This document shows positions 11,157 to 22,774 of a stretch of DNA of 64,000 nt, one piece after another. The position numbers and the translations under genes were made by a program. Below the pieces are notes generated by a model that saw only the letters and a list, made by a program, of their open reading frames with translations, made no database searches and had not been told where the DNA came from. Source of the DNA: Sabellastarte sp. h YS-2021 (Eukaryota; Annelida; Polychaeta; Sabellida; Sabellidae); assembly GCA_964017235.1 (NCBI GenBank), contig OZ024936.1:56099028-56163027 (forward strand), written 5' to 3'. Within the stretch, counting starts at the first letter, position 1; each line of letters opens with the position of its first letter.

Positions 11157-11329
11157 CATGTGTTATCATTAAAAAGCAACACTTTTCGAGACATTTGATT
11201 TCTTTCTTATTTATGAAATTTATGTGAGATTTGTGTAACCTGAAGATACAAATCTATTTTGTGCTGAAGTGACGTTTAAACGTAAAATTCAAATCTTGTT
11301 CGCTAGACAATGTCTTTACATAACACAGG

Positions 11330-11484
11330 GGTCCTCAGTGACCTAGTTGCTTAGCTGGTTTCGCTTATAATCACAGGCTGTCACCTCTGTGTGGGTTCAA
11401 CTCCCACAAGTGAAAATGCTAAGCATCTGTCCCAATATGACTACAGCTGTTGAACGGGACATAAAAACCCCAATTTTGACTTGG
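11330..11484 (+). mobile_element. tRNA-derived SINE (family A), second unit
   Basis: Same start, B-box and 'gggacataaaaacccc' tail as at 9537. The tail block is repeated twice more downstream (11607 and about 11800 onwards), showing local amplification. Confidence 0.8.
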
Positions 11485-12021
11485 AAAAACACATAGGAGA
11501 AGCAGTAAAACACAGCTATGGAATAATGTATTGCCTTATGTAGATATATCTACACATGGGCATCTCCTATTCTCAAAAAAAATCTCACATAAATTTTATA
11601 AATAAGAAGTGAAAATGCTAAGGATCTGTCCCAATATGACTACAGCTGTTGAACGGGACATAAGAACCCAAATTTTGACTTGGAAAAACACATAGGAGAA
11701 GCAGTACAAGACAGCTATGGAATAATGTATTGCCTTATGTATATATATCTACACATGAGCATCTCCTATTCTCAAAAAAAAATCTGACATAAATTTCATA
11801 AATAAGAAGTGAAAATGCAGATGTATGGAATTGAGAAAGCTCCAAGAACCTTTTGTCTGGACGGTTGTAGCTTATTTTATGTATTCTACAACAAGTAGAC
11901 TAAAGAGAACTAAATTAACAGAGATGATTACTGTGAAGAAATTTGTAAACTAAAGTGGCGGTCTTGAAGATGCAGCAAAATGCAATTGAGAACCAATGGA
12001 GTGATTTGAGAATAGGAGATG

Positions 12022-12077
12022 GACTGCTAATCCATTGGGTTATACCCGCGTGGGTTCGAATCCCATCATCGTCGTAA
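12022..12077 (+). pseudogene. Truncated tRNA-Ser(GCT), 5' part missing
   Basis: Begins at 'gatggactgctaatccatt' directly after 'gagaataggag', a junction that skips the SINE and D arm of the unit. Anticodon, variable and T arms remain. It marks a deletion next to the plus/minus turn of the cluster. Confidence 0.8.
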
Positions 12078-12340
12078 GATGGTATAACTGTTTTTCATAT
12101 TTAAACCAACTATAATACAAAACAACTTTGATCAGATAGTAGTCTGTATGTCTGTATGTACTGTGATAACACATAGCCTTATATCAATACATCTTTTTCA
12201 CAACAGTATTACAATTTCAACAATAATTGCTTCACTTTGCTTTGTTTCTCAATGGACTATTTAAACTTCAAAAATAATATTCCCAGTTTTCTTGTGCCAG
12301 TACTGTTTTCGTAATTCTTACTAAAAGATTTAGTAACTAA

Positions 12341-12422
12341 TGGCAGTGCTGGGATTCGAACCCACGCCTCCGAAGAGACTGGTGCCTTAAACCAGCACCT
12401 TAGACCGCTCAGCCACACTACC
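12341..12422 (-). tRNA. tRNA-Leu(AAG), weakened D and T stems
   Basis: Acceptor and anticodon arm match the consensus on the minus strand. The T stem GTGGG/CCCAG has a G-G mismatch and the D stem GCT/GGT uses wobbles. T loop TTCGAAT is intact. Confidence 0.6.
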
Positions 12423-12771
12423 AGGATTTCTACTGGCCACCATGCTTTTATTGCATATATAAAACTTTGATTTCAGATCTTATTAAATGTTTGTGTGTCA
12501 TAACCTTCCTCACAAGGATTAAATCTTTTATCTTGTTATACATTTATATCACTAATAGCTTGAACATACTTGACATGTATAATAGTATAATTGATGCAAC
12601 TTAACATGTGATGGCATATAGAGTAACTGACAATGATGGATAACAATGTTTTGTTGAGAATGATATCAGGAAACATTAATTACTTTCATGGGCAAGTTAA
12701 AAATAAATGAGTGTAGAGTCACTGCTTAAACTATGTTCCTATTATCACTTTGGTTTAAGTTTTTCTTGATA

Positions 12772-12853
12772 TGGCAGTGGTGGGATTCGAACCCACGCCT
12801 CCGAACAGACTGGTGCATTAAACCAGCGCCTTAGACCACTCGGCCACACTACC
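12772..12853 (-). tRNA. Leu-type tRNA body with anticodon AAT (Ile codon reading)
   Basis: On the minus strand the acceptor, D stem, anticodon stem CTGGT/ACCAG, T stem GTGGG/CCCAC and T loop TTCGAAT are all intact, with A73 and a long variable arm (CTG-TTCG-GAG, one mismatch), which is a class II leucine body. The anticodon loop is TTAATGC, so positions 34-36 are AAT, which reads AUU (isoleucine). The sister gene in other units has AAG or TAG here. Eukaryotic LeuRS generally relies on A73 and the long arm more than the anticodon, so if expressed this could put leucine at isoleucine codons; it may equally be a silent pseudogene. Confidence 0.7.
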
Positions 12854-13261
12854 ATCTAACTGACTTCCTAAATCAGTAATTTCTCTGAAACAGGCAAGAA
12901 CAGACCTCATCAGGTAAATCATTCCAAACCATGGAAGCATCAAAAGCAAAGCCGTGGTCAAAGTGTTTTTTTATTTACAAACAGATGGATGGAATTGAGG
13001 AAGCTCCAAGAACCTTTTGTCTGGACGGTTGTAACTTATTCTACGTCTTCTACAAAAAGTAGACAAAAGAGAACTAAAGTAACAGGGATGATTACTGTGA
13101 AGAAATTTGTAAACTAAAGTGGCGGTCTTGAAGATGCTGCAAAATTCAACTTAGAACCAATGGAGTGATTTGAGAATAGGAGATGCCCATGTGTAGATAT
13201 ATATACATAAGGCAATACATTATTCCATAGCTGTGTTTTACTGCTTCTCCTATGTGTTTTT

Positions 13262-13416
13262 CCAAGTCAAAATAGGGGTTTTTATGTCCCGTTCAACAGC
13301 TGTAGTCATATTGGGACAGATGCTTAGCATTTTCACTTGTGGGAGTTAAACCCACACAGAGGTGACAGCCTGTGATTAGAAGCCAAACCAGCTAAGTAAC
13401 TAGGTCACTGAGGACC
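13262..13416 (-). mobile_element. tRNA-derived SINE (family A)
   Basis: Minus-strand copy in the inverted units; the B-box has decayed ('gggagttaaaccc' on plus). The tail is 'gggacataaaaacccc' on the minus strand. Confidence 0.8.
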
Positions 13417-13589
13417 CCTGTGTTATGTAAAGACATTGTTTAGCCAACAAGATTTGAATTTTACGTTTAAACGTCACTTCAGCACAAAATAGATTTGTAT
13501 CTTCAGGTTACACAAATCTCACATAAATTTCATAAATAAGAAATAAATCAAATGTCTCGAAAAGTTTTGCTTTTTTATGATAACACATG

Positions 13590-13671
13590 GACGAGGTGGC
13601 CGAGTGGTTAAGGCGATGGACTGCTAATCCATTGGGTGATAACTGTGTGGGTTCGAATCCCATCCTCGTTG
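13590..13671 (+). tRNA. tRNA-Ser(GCT), variable arm degraded
   Basis: Acceptor GACGAGG/CCTCGTT (one G-T), D arm, anticodon arm CTGCTAA and T loop TTCGAAT are intact. The variable arm 'gggtgataactgtg' has lost its stem, which matters because SerRS reads that arm. Confidence 0.55.
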
Positions 13672-13937
13672 TAAGATGGTATAACTGTTTTTCATATTTA
13701 AACCAACTATAATACAAAACAACTTTGATCAGATAGTAGTCTGTATGTCTGTATGTACTGTGATAACACATAGCGTTATATCAATACATCTTTTTCACAA
13801 CAGTATTACAATTTCAACAATAATTGCTTCACTTTGCTTTGTTGCTCAATGGACTATTTAAACTTCAAAAATAATATTCTCAGTTTTCTTGTGCCAGTAC
13901 TGTTTTCGTAATTCTTACTAAAAGATTTAGTAACTAA

Positions 13938-14019
13938 TGGCAGTTGTGGGATTCAAACCCATGCCTCCGAAGAGACTGGTGCCTTAAACCAGCGCCTTAG
14001 ACCGCTCGGCCACACTACC
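13938..14019 (-). pseudogene. Decayed tRNA-Leu(AAG)
   Basis: Minus strand: acceptor ends AACTGCC (one mismatch), T stem ATGGG/CCCAC mismatched, T loop TTTGAAT with C56 changed. Anticodon arm intact. Confidence 0.75.
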
Positions 14020-14368
14020 AGGATTTCTACTGGCCACCATGCTTTTATTGCATATATAAAACTTTGATTTCAGATCTTATTAAATGTTTGTGTGTCATAA
14101 CCTTCTTCACAAGGATTAAATCTTTTATCTTGTTATACATTTATATCACTAATAGCTTGAACATACTTGACATGTATAATAGTATAATTGATGCAACTTA
14201 ACATGTGATGGCATATAGAGTAACTGACAATGATGGATAACAATGTTTTGTTGAGAATGATATCAGGAAACATTAATTACTTTCATGGGCAAGTTAAAAA
14301 TAAATGAGTGTAGAGTCACTGCTTAAAGTATGTTCCTATTATCACTTTGGTTTAAGTTTTTCTTGATA

Positions 14369-14450
14369 TGGCAGTGGTGGGATTCAAACCCACGCCTCCG
14401 AACAGACTGGTGCATTAAACCAGCGCCTTAGACCACTCGGCCACACTACC
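14369..14450 (-). pseudogene. Second Leu-body/AAT-anticodon tRNA, T loop mutated
   Basis: Duplicate of 12772-12853 at exactly 1597 bp. The AAT anticodon is kept, but the T loop reads TTTGAAT (C56 changed), so this copy is likely inactive. Confidence 0.65.
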
Positions 14451-14858
14451 ATCTAACTGACTGCCTAAATCAGTAATTTCTCTGAAACAGGCAAGAACAG
14501 ACCTCATCAGGTAAATCATTCCAAACCATGGAAGCATCAAAAGCAAAGCCATGGTCAAAGTGTTTTTTTATTTACAAACAGATGGATGGAATTGAGGAAG
14601 CTCCAAGAACCTTTTGTCTGGACGGTTGTAACTTATTCTACGTCTTCTACAAAAAGTAGACAAAAGAGAACTAAAGTAACAGGGATGATTACTGTGAAGA
14701 AATTTGTAAACTAAAGTGGCGGTCTTGAAGATGCTGCAAAATTCAACTTAGAACCAATGGAGTGATTTGAGAATAGGAGATGCCCATGTGTAGATATATA
14801 TACATAAGGCAATACATTATTCCATAGCTGTGTTTTACTGCTTCTCCTATGTGTTTTT

Positions 14859-15013
14859 CCAAGTCAAAATAGGGGTTTTTATGTCCCGTTCAACAGCTGT
14901 AGTCATATTGGGACAGATGCTTAGCATTTTCACTTGTGGGAGTTAAACCCACACAGAGGTGACAGCCTGTGATTAGAAGCCAAACCAGCTAAGTAACTAG
15001 GTCACTGAGGACC
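14859..15013 (-). mobile_element. tRNA-derived SINE (family A)
   Basis: Duplicate of 13262-13416 at 1597 bp, nearly identical, with the same decayed B-box. Confidence 0.8.
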
Positions 15014-15186
15014 CCTGTGTTATGTAAAGACATTGTTTAGCGAACAAGATTTGAATTTTACGTTTAAACGTCACTTCAGCACAAAATAGATTTGTATCTT
15101 CAGGTTACACAAATCTCACATAAATTTCATAAATAAGAAATAAATCAAATGTCTCGAAAAGTTTTGCTTTTTTATGATAACACATG

Positions 15187-15268
15187 GACGAGGTGGCCGA
15201 GTGGTTAAGGCGATGGACTGCTAATCCATTGGGTGATAACTGTGTGGGTTCGAATCCGATCCTCGTTG
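15187..15268 (+). tRNA. tRNA-Ser(GCT)-like, T stem mismatch
   Basis: Duplicate of 13590-13671 with an extra change in the T stem (GTGGG/CCGAT). Variable arm degraded. Probably not functional. Confidence 0.45.
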
Positions 15269-15534
15269 TAAGATGGTATAACTGTTTTTCATATTTAAAC
15301 CAACTATAATACAAAACAACTTTGATCAGATAGTAGTCTGTATGTCTGTATGTACTGTGATAACACATAGCGTTATATCAATACATCTTTTTCACAACAG
15401 TATTACAATTTCAACAATAATTGCTTCACTTTGCTTTGTTGCTCAATGGACTATTTAAACTTCAAAAATAATATTCTCAGTTTTCTTGTGCCAGTACTGT
15501 TTTCGTAATTCTTACTAAAAGATTTAGTAACTAA

Positions 15535-15616
15535 TGGCAGTTGTGGGATTCAAACCCATGCCTCCGAAGAGACTGGTGCCTTAAACCAGCGCCTTAGACC
15601 GCTCGGCCACACTACC
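15535..15616 (-). pseudogene. Decayed tRNA-Leu(AAG), duplicate
   Basis: Same lesions as 13938-14019, from which it is spaced 1597 bp. Confidence 0.75.
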
Positions 15617-15964
15617 AGGATTTCTACTGGCCACCATGCTTTTATTGCATATATAAAACTTTGATTTCAGATCTTATTAAATGTTTGTGTGTCATAACCT
15701 TCTTCACAAGGATTAAATCTTTTATCTTGTTATACATTTATATCACTAATAGCTTGAACATACTTGACATGTATAATAGTATAATTGATGCAACTTAACA
15801 TGTGATGGCATATAGAGTAACTGACAATGATGGATAACAATGTTTGTTGAGAATGATATCAGGAAACATTAATTACTTTCATGGGCAAGTTAAAAATAAA
15901 TGAGTGTAGAGTCACTGCTTAAATTATGTTGCTATTATCACTTTGGTTTAAGTTTTTCTTGACA

Positions 15965-16046
15965 TGGCAGTGGTGGGATTCCAACCCACACCTGCGAAGA
16001 GACAGGTGCCTATAACCAGCACCTTAGACCACTCGGCCACACTACC
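15965..16046 (-). pseudogene. Decayed tRNA-Leu(TAG)
   Basis: Minus strand anticodon loop TATAGGC lacks U33, the anticodon stem has a T-T mismatch and the T loop reads TTGGAAT. Anticodon would be TAG. Confidence 0.7.
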
Positions 16047-16458
16047 ATCTAACTGACTGCCTAAATCAGTAATTTCTCTGAAACAGGCAAGAACAGACCT
16101 CATCAGGTAAATCATTCCAAACCATGGAAGCATCAAAAGCAAAGCCGTGGTCAAAGTGTTTTTTTATTTACAAACAGATGGATGGAATTGAGGAAGCTCC
16201 AAGAACCTTTTGTCTGGACGGTTGTAGCTTATTCTATGTCTTCTACAAAAAGTAGACAAAAGAGAACTAAAGTAACAGGGATGCATGATTACTGTGAAGA
16301 AATTTGTCAACTAAAGTGGCGGTCTTGAAGATGCAGCAAAATTCAACTGAGAACCAATGGAGTGATTTGAGAATAGGAGATGCCCATTTGTAGATATATA
16401 TACATAAGGCAATACATTATTCCATAGCTGTGTTTTACTGCTTCTCCTATGTGTTTTT

Positions 16459-16613
16459 CCAAGTCAAAATTCGGGTTTTTATGTCCCGTTCAACAGCTGT
16501 AGTCATATTGGGACAGATGCTTAGCATTTTCACTTGTGGGAGTTGAACCCACACAGAGGTGACAGCCTGTGATTACAAGCCAAACCAGCTAAGCAACTAG
16601 GTCACTGAGGACC
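16459..16613 (-). mobile_element. tRNA-derived SINE (family A)
   Basis: Minus-strand copy with a better-preserved B-box ('ggttcaactcc' on minus) than the 13.3 and 14.9 kb copies. Confidence 0.8.
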
Positions 16614-16786
16614 CCTGTGTTATGTAAAGACATTGTCTAGCGAACAAGATTTGAATTTTATGTTTAAACGTCACTTCAGCACAAAATAGATTTGTATCTT
16701 CAGGTTACACAGATCTCACATAAATTTCATAAATAAGAAATAAATCAAATGTCTTAAAAAGTCTTGCTTTTTTATGATAACACATG

Positions 16787-16868
16787 GACGAGGTGGCCAA
16801 CTGGTTAAGGCAATGGACTGCTAATCCATTGGGTTATACCCGCGTGGGTTCGAATCCCATCCTCGTCG
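16787..16868 (+). tRNA. tRNA-Ser(GCT), D-loop changes
   Basis: Acceptor GACGAGG/CCTCGTC, anticodon arm, variable arm ('gggttatacccgc') and T arm are all consensus. The D loop reads AACTGG instead of GAGTGG and part of the A-box is altered. Confidence 0.6.
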
Positions 16869-17134
16869 TAAGATGGTATAACTGTTTTTCGTATTTAAAC
16901 CAACTATAATACAAAACAACTTTGATCAGATAGTAGTTTGTATGTCTGTATGTACTGTGATAACACATAGCCTTATATCAATACATCTTTTTCACAACAG
17001 TATTACAATTTCTACAATAATTGCTTCACTTTGCTTTGTTGCTCAATGGACTATTTAAACTTCAAAAATAATATTCTCAGTTTTCTTGTGCCAGTACTGT
17101 TTTCGTAATTCTTACTAAAAGATTTAGTAACTAA

Positions 17135-17216
17135 TGGGAGTGGTGGGATTCGAACCCACGCCTCCAAAGAGACTGGTGCCTTAAACCAGCACCTTAGACT
17201 GCTCGGCCACACTACC
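17135..17216 (-). tRNA. tRNA-Leu(AAG)-like, acceptor mismatch
   Basis: Minus strand T arm, anticodon arm and variable arm are good. Acceptor GGTAGTG/CACTCCC has one mismatch and the D loop has GCAGTC in place of GCGGTC, the same change as in the 29253 copy. Confidence 0.55.
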
Positions 17217-17426
17217 AGGATTTCTGCTGGCCACCATGCTTTTATTGCATATATAAAACTTTGATTTCAGATCTTATTAAATGTTTGTGTGTCATAACCT
17301 TCTTCACAAGGATTAAATCTTTTATCTTGTTATACATTTATATCACTAATAGCTTGAACATACTTGACATGTATAATAGTATAATTGATGCAACTTAACA
17401 TGTGATGGCATATAGAGTAACTGACA

Positions 17427-19685
17427 CATCCTCACGCGGGATTGCTTTTCCTCGAAAACAAACCCTCACAGAAACCGCGAGGAATGCTGGGAGTAAACAA
17501 AGAACTACTTTTCAACAAGGAAGTGATTTCCGTGTGGTGAAAAATGCCCAAAAATCCATGTTACATCTCATAACACACACCCTTCTTAATTTTTATTAAA
17601 AATATACAGATATATCTTCAACATAGTAATTTTTCACCATGAATCTATCACCTTAAATATAGTTTTCAGTCTTCTTAGGTGGGCGAAAATTGAGTTTATA
17701 AACCAGTAATTATTCTACGAATTTTATATATTGTGATCTGTGGATATTTCAAGCTATTAAACTTGTATAATTGCTTTAAAGATTGTCAAAAATAATTTTT
17801 CAAAGTAAAATCAATTTTATGAATGGAAAGTTACATATATTTGTCCCCATTTGCCACAAAGCTGCAAGAACATTGATAATGCGTGAGAGTAATAAAATAA
17901 TAAGAAATAAATAAATAAAATAACATTAAAGATGATTTAACAACAATAATAATGATTGATTTCAATTCTATATATACCTATACATGCATACATTTAACAA
18001 ATGTTTTATAGGATTTTAAAAATTACCAATATTATTTTATTATTTATTTAGTTTTATTTATTTATTTATTTTTGCATTGAAATTACATGTATAAAATATA
18101 ACTAAGCATCATATACAGAAACGTCAGCAATAATAAATAAAACACACAAAAAGATGCATGAAAATTACAATAAAAAGCTACATATATGAATAGCAACAAC
18201 GTGACTCAAAAAATTTACTATTTAATACAAAACATAATAATTTTGGTTTTTGAAAATTATAGAATAGGCCACATTCTTTTAAATAATTAACAATAATATT
18301 TACATTATCAACCCAAAATTATGCTTTATATAATTGGCCTACATAAATTTTTACTTCCAGTTATAACAGAATTTTATTTACATAATGTGGCCTTATAGGA
18401 CAATATCTTAATTATATGCAATAGTATATTTAAAATCAGGGTGTAGCTAATTTTAAACTATCATAAAAATGGTAAGATGACCTTAAACTCTTTTTCGAGC
18501 AAAAATTATGTTGATTTCTTGACTGCATGTTATAAATATTATAGCCCATTTTCATGCTGTTAAAAATCTTTGCTTTCTGCAAATAGTCTTGTAAATCAAT
18601 TTTTGATTTACAATGAATGTAAATTTAGAAAAATGTTTATTTATCAAATATACATAACATAAATAGCTCTAAAATAATTCTAAAAATTTGGATTTAACCA
18701 TAAAAATATTATCGACAGATTTAGAAAGTAATTACTTGCAAAAAAAAATTGAAATGGTTAGTTTTCTTTAACAGTGGATGGAATGCAATATGGTTACTTT
18801 TACAATATATGCATGTCTATTTTATTTATTTTTTCAATGTTTTATGTTATGTATATTATCTTATTGGTTATATTATGACAGGTAGTAGAGAGGGCTGTAA
18901 TTATTAATTACTCTATAAAAGTAGTGTTATTGGTTACTTAGACAAAAAAAAATAATTAATTTAAAATTATTTAGTAATGTACTTTAGACTTAAACCCCAA
19001 ATCAAATTGAAGTAATAATATTATGAAAAATACAATGACATGAATGTACCACAGACAACCTGTATAGCTAAATATCCCTACATTAATGTCACCTTAAACT
19101 CCCACCTACAGAACAAAAAAAAATCTTCATACTTACTTAAGAAAACTATAACATTAAAGTCTTCTCTAAAAATCATTTGCAAAAGACATTTTAGCAGATG
19201 ACCAGTTTCCAATAATAATTTCCATAAAGTTGATTATTATTACAATAAAATTACTTAAAGGTAACAATATTGTTTGCAGACATTTGAAGATATTTGTTGC
19301 CAATGCTATATATTGAAAAAAAATGCAAGATTTATAGCAATTTCGATGAAGCGAATTAAGAGAAAACTTTAAATTACATGTTACTTGTGACCGAAAATTC
19401 ACGTTTTTCTCCATTTAAATGGGATGTGTAACCACCATATATAAATGCTACGTGTTGTAAGCTTTAAAATGGTGTATTACATGTCAAAATCGAGCAACAA
19501 ATAACAATTTTATGAATTTTCAAACTATTTTATACGATTGCTGTAGAGAAAAAAAATCTTTTTAAAAAACTATTCTTGTTGGCGCATTAACACAGTAAAG
19601 TGGTGCGTAGGTACACAGCGGGCCATAGACACGACGGTTTCTGAGAGAGATCTTTTTTCGAGAGGAAAAAGTCTCGCGAGAGAAT
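17427..19685. mobile_element. Non-autonomous DNA transposon, Mutator-like (10-bp target duplication)
   Basis: 'gtaactgaca' is duplicated at 17417-17426 and 19686-19695, while uninterrupted units (for example near 14219) have it once. That fixes the ends. The termini are imperfect inverted repeats: 'cctcacgcgggattgctttt' against 'ctctcgcgagactttttcct', both continuing into 'tcgaaaa'. The 2259-bp interior is very AT-rich and has no convincing open frame. A 9-11 bp target duplication is typical of Mutator-like elements; the superfamily call rests on that alone. Confidence 0.8.
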
Positions 19686-19833
19686 GTAACTGACAATGAT
19701 GGATAACAATGTTTGTTGAGAATGATATCAGGAAACATTAATTACTTTCATGGGCAAGTTAAAAATAAATGAGTGTAGAGTCACTGGTTAAACTATGTTG
19801 CTATTATCACTTTGGTTTAACTTTTTCTTGACA

Positions 19834-19915
19834 TGGCAGTGGTGGGATTCGAACCCATGCCTCCGAAGAGACTGGTGCCTAAAACCAGCGCCTTAGACCA
19901 CTCGGCCACACTACC
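19834..19915 (-). tRNA. tRNA-Leu, anticodon TAG
   Basis: Best TAG copy of the cluster. Minus strand acceptor GGTAGTG/CACTGCC with A73, D stem GCC/GGC, anticodon stem CTGGT/ACCAG around TTTAGGC, variable arm CTC-TTCG-GAG and T loop TTCGAAT are intact. One A-C mismatch opens the T stem (ATGGG/CCCAC). The BEL fragment begins directly after its 5' end. Confidence 0.65.
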
Positions 19916-20460
19916 AATCACCACATGCTTAACACATGGGAGGAGCCTGGGAGCGTCTAATAAGAACAGTGAAAAAAGTAATGGTTGGTGTTGCTGGAAA
20001 TCAAGACAGATTATCAGATGAAGGCCTGGAAACGCTCTTCTGTGAGATAGAATCGATTGTTAACAGCAGGCCAATCACAAAAGTCAGTGACAATGTGCAG
20101 GATCCCTGAGCTCTAACACCAAATCATCTTCTCTTACTCTCCGATGTGCCATCACTTCCACCCGGAAGTTTCACAGAGGATAATGTGTACAAACGAAGGT
20201 GGAGACAAGTGCAGCAGTTGGCCAATTCCTTCTGGAAACGGTGGTTAAGGGAGTACGTACCAAGTCTAACTGCAAGGACCAAGTGGCATCATACAGAAAG
20301 AAACATGAAGGAGGTTGACTTAGTCTTAATCACCTGTGAAAGTACACCACGTGGGCTCTGCATGGCCAATGGGGTTGGTGACTGAAGTCAAGAAAGGCTG
20401 TGACTAGTCAGGTCGGCCAGAGTAAAGACATGATCCACTGAATTCACCAGGTCCATCACC
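19916..20460 (+). pseudogene. BEL/Pao retrotransposon integrase C-terminal fragment
   Basis: Translation gives the BEL hallmark HMGGAWERLIRTVKKV, then the block [26 protein letters not shown], and the C-terminal block [32 protein letters not shown], then KEVDLVLI and TPRG. These are integrase catalytic-core tail and C-terminal domain signatures of BEL/Pao polyproteins. Stop codons at about 19930 and 20107 and a frameshift after about 20385 kill it. Everything upstream (gag, protease, RT, RNase H) is missing, so the element is 5'-truncated. Confidence 0.85.
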
Positions 20461-20729
20461 AAACTTGTACTTCTTGAAGGTACAGATTGACATGAAACTC
20501 ACATGCTTTATAGTGAACATTGTATTTTATTAACATTTATCAGTGGTCAGGAGTCATAATATATTAATGAAAGTTTTTCATGTATTTAAGTAGAATATTT
20601 GTATAATTGGCAATTTGTTAGAAGAGTAACCTTAAGTCTGTATTTTATGATTATTAACCTGTATGTCTTTTGCATGTTTGTCATGTGTATTTTGTTGCTA
20701 TTGAATTCAGGGAATTCAAGGTCGGGGAG

Positions 20730-22169
20730 TGTTAGAAATGATAATACATTTCTCACAGTAGAATGTTAGGCTAGAAATTACAGTAAATTTGGGAAGATCT
20801 CTGCTAGAAAAGCAATACTCATCAAATATATCATAAAAACAACTCTGAAAGATTTTAATTGATTTAAGGAGATTGTTCAGAAGACAATCCAAAGGATTTG
20901 TTTTAATTATGGTCAATTGATTAATTTATTAAAAAGTGATTATGATATTTAATATAATGAAGAAAGTTATGGAATGTTTGGCAAGATTTGAAGGCTTTTT
21001 GTGTGTTTTAATTTAAGTATCTTTATATTAACTGGAAACCCCTATAATCTGTGGCAGATGTGCAGTTAATTGAGAGTGTGAAGGGATATAATTAGAATGT
21101 GCCCAATACCACCACATGCATTAGTTTTATGTGTTTAAGAATGAGGTAGCCAGTGGACATCTTATAGTCTTGCACAAGACCCTTGATTCATTAGTTTTCT
21201 GTGTATTTCTTTAGTACTGTTAGGTTACACACAATTAGTATAAGTTTGTACAGGCTATGCTTATGCATGCCAGATGTAATGATTTATGTCTCTTTGTCAA
21301 ATATCTCAAATGTAGAGATGCTACTGGTTTTTTTTTTACTTCATTTGAAATTTGGATATAGATAAGAACACTCAGATTATTGCCTTGAATGGAAAATATT
21401 GTTTGTACAAGTAATCAAGCTTCTTTAGCTTATGAAGTGCCAATTGTGGGATTAATTTAAATTCAAGCAATTTGCTTAAAAAGATATTACAAGATTCAAG
21501 GTGCAAAGCTTACAAGACTCAACTTTGTGTGTTTGTGAGGCCTAGAAGCCGAATGATTGTAAGTACTTCACTTAATTTCTTGCTCATTGTTTTTAATATG
21601 TTAATAATTATTTTCTTAAAGTATGTAGCATAAATGTGCTATGAAGGTGTTATGATATTAAATGTTTAAATACCAAATCAGGTATATTTACATAACTGTA
21701 GAAAAGTTCTTTCACAAATTGATTATTTGTCTGTTATTTAGCTTAAGATGGCATCTTTTATTAACTATCACATGACCTTTAGTCTCAAGTTATGTTGAAT
21801 AACTTAATAATTAATAAATGTATTTCAGTTTTTAAAGATAAATTTATATGTGTTTATTGTTATGAGGCAATTAAAGTTTCAATATAAGAAAGCAGTTAAG
21901 TAATATTATCTGAAACTCTATTTTTAATTTAATGTGGTAATTTAGCTCATACTGAAGTGTTTAAATAACTTTGCTTAACTTATAATTCTGTCTGTGTATT
22001 GTCTTGCTTAGGTTTGTATTTGTTTGATGTATTACAGGTTTACCTGGTCCTTCTAATCAATCTGATTATTTAATCTGATTGTTAGGAAACTGGTGTAATA
22101 AACAACTACGCTTCTATGATCCTCATTTTAATCCACGGCCAACTGGTCATAGCCAAGAATCACACAACA
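20730..22169 (+). mobile_element. 3' LTR of the BEL/Pao element
   Basis: It begins TGTTAGAAATG directly after a purine-rich tract ('gtcggggag', polypurine primer) and ends ...ACACAACA, giving TGTT/AACA inverted ends. Beyond the end the tRNA-unit sequence resumes ('ccatcattgtcagttactct'). A candidate polyadenylation signal (AATAAA) lies near 22098. Length 1440 bp, long for an LTR. No 5' partner is in the window. Confidence 0.75.
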
Positions 22170-22393
22170 TCCATCATTGTCAGTTACTCTATATGTCATC
22201 ACGTCTTAAGTTGCATCAATTATACTATTATACATGTCAAGTATGTTCAAGCTATTAGTGATATAAATGTATAACAAGATAAAAGATTTAATCCTTGTGA
22301 AGCAGGTTATGACACACAAACATTTAATAAGATCTGAAATCAAAGTTTTATATATTATTATGCAATAAAAGCATGGTGGTCAGTAGAAATCCT

Positions 22394-22475
22394 GGTAGTT
22401 TGACCGAGCGGTCTAAGGCGCTGGTTTAAGGCACCAGTCTCTTCAGAGGCATGGGTTCGAATCCCACCACTTCCA
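22394..22475 (+). pseudogene. Decayed tRNA-Leu(AAG)
   Basis: Acceptor GGTAGTT/CACTTCC has two mismatches; D arm reads TTTGACC. Anticodon and T loop are intact. Confidence 0.75.
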
Positions 22476-22719
22476 TTAGTTACTAAATCTTTTAGTAAGA
22501 ATTACGAAAACAGTACTGGCACAAGAAAACTGAGAATATTATTTTTGAAGTTTAAATAGTCCATTGAGCAACAAAGCAAAGTGAAGCAATTATTGTTTAA
22601 ATTGTAATGCTGTTGTGAAAAAGATGTGTTAACATAAGGTTATGTGTTATCACAGTTTCTGATCAAAATCGTTTTGTATTATAGTTCGTTTAAATATGAA
22701 AAACAGTTATACCATCTTA

Positions 22720-22774
22720 CGAAAAGGATGGGATTTGAACCCACACGGGTATAACCCAATGGATAAGCAGTCCA
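22720..22774 (-). pseudogene. Truncated tRNA-Ser(GCT)-like
   Basis: Minus-strand 3' half only: T arm with a changed loop ('ggtttgaatcc' type), variable arm and anticodon loop region, with 'ggataagcag' in place of 'ggattagcag'. The 5' half is deleted at 'ctcctattctc', the same junction class as at 12022. Confidence 0.75.
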
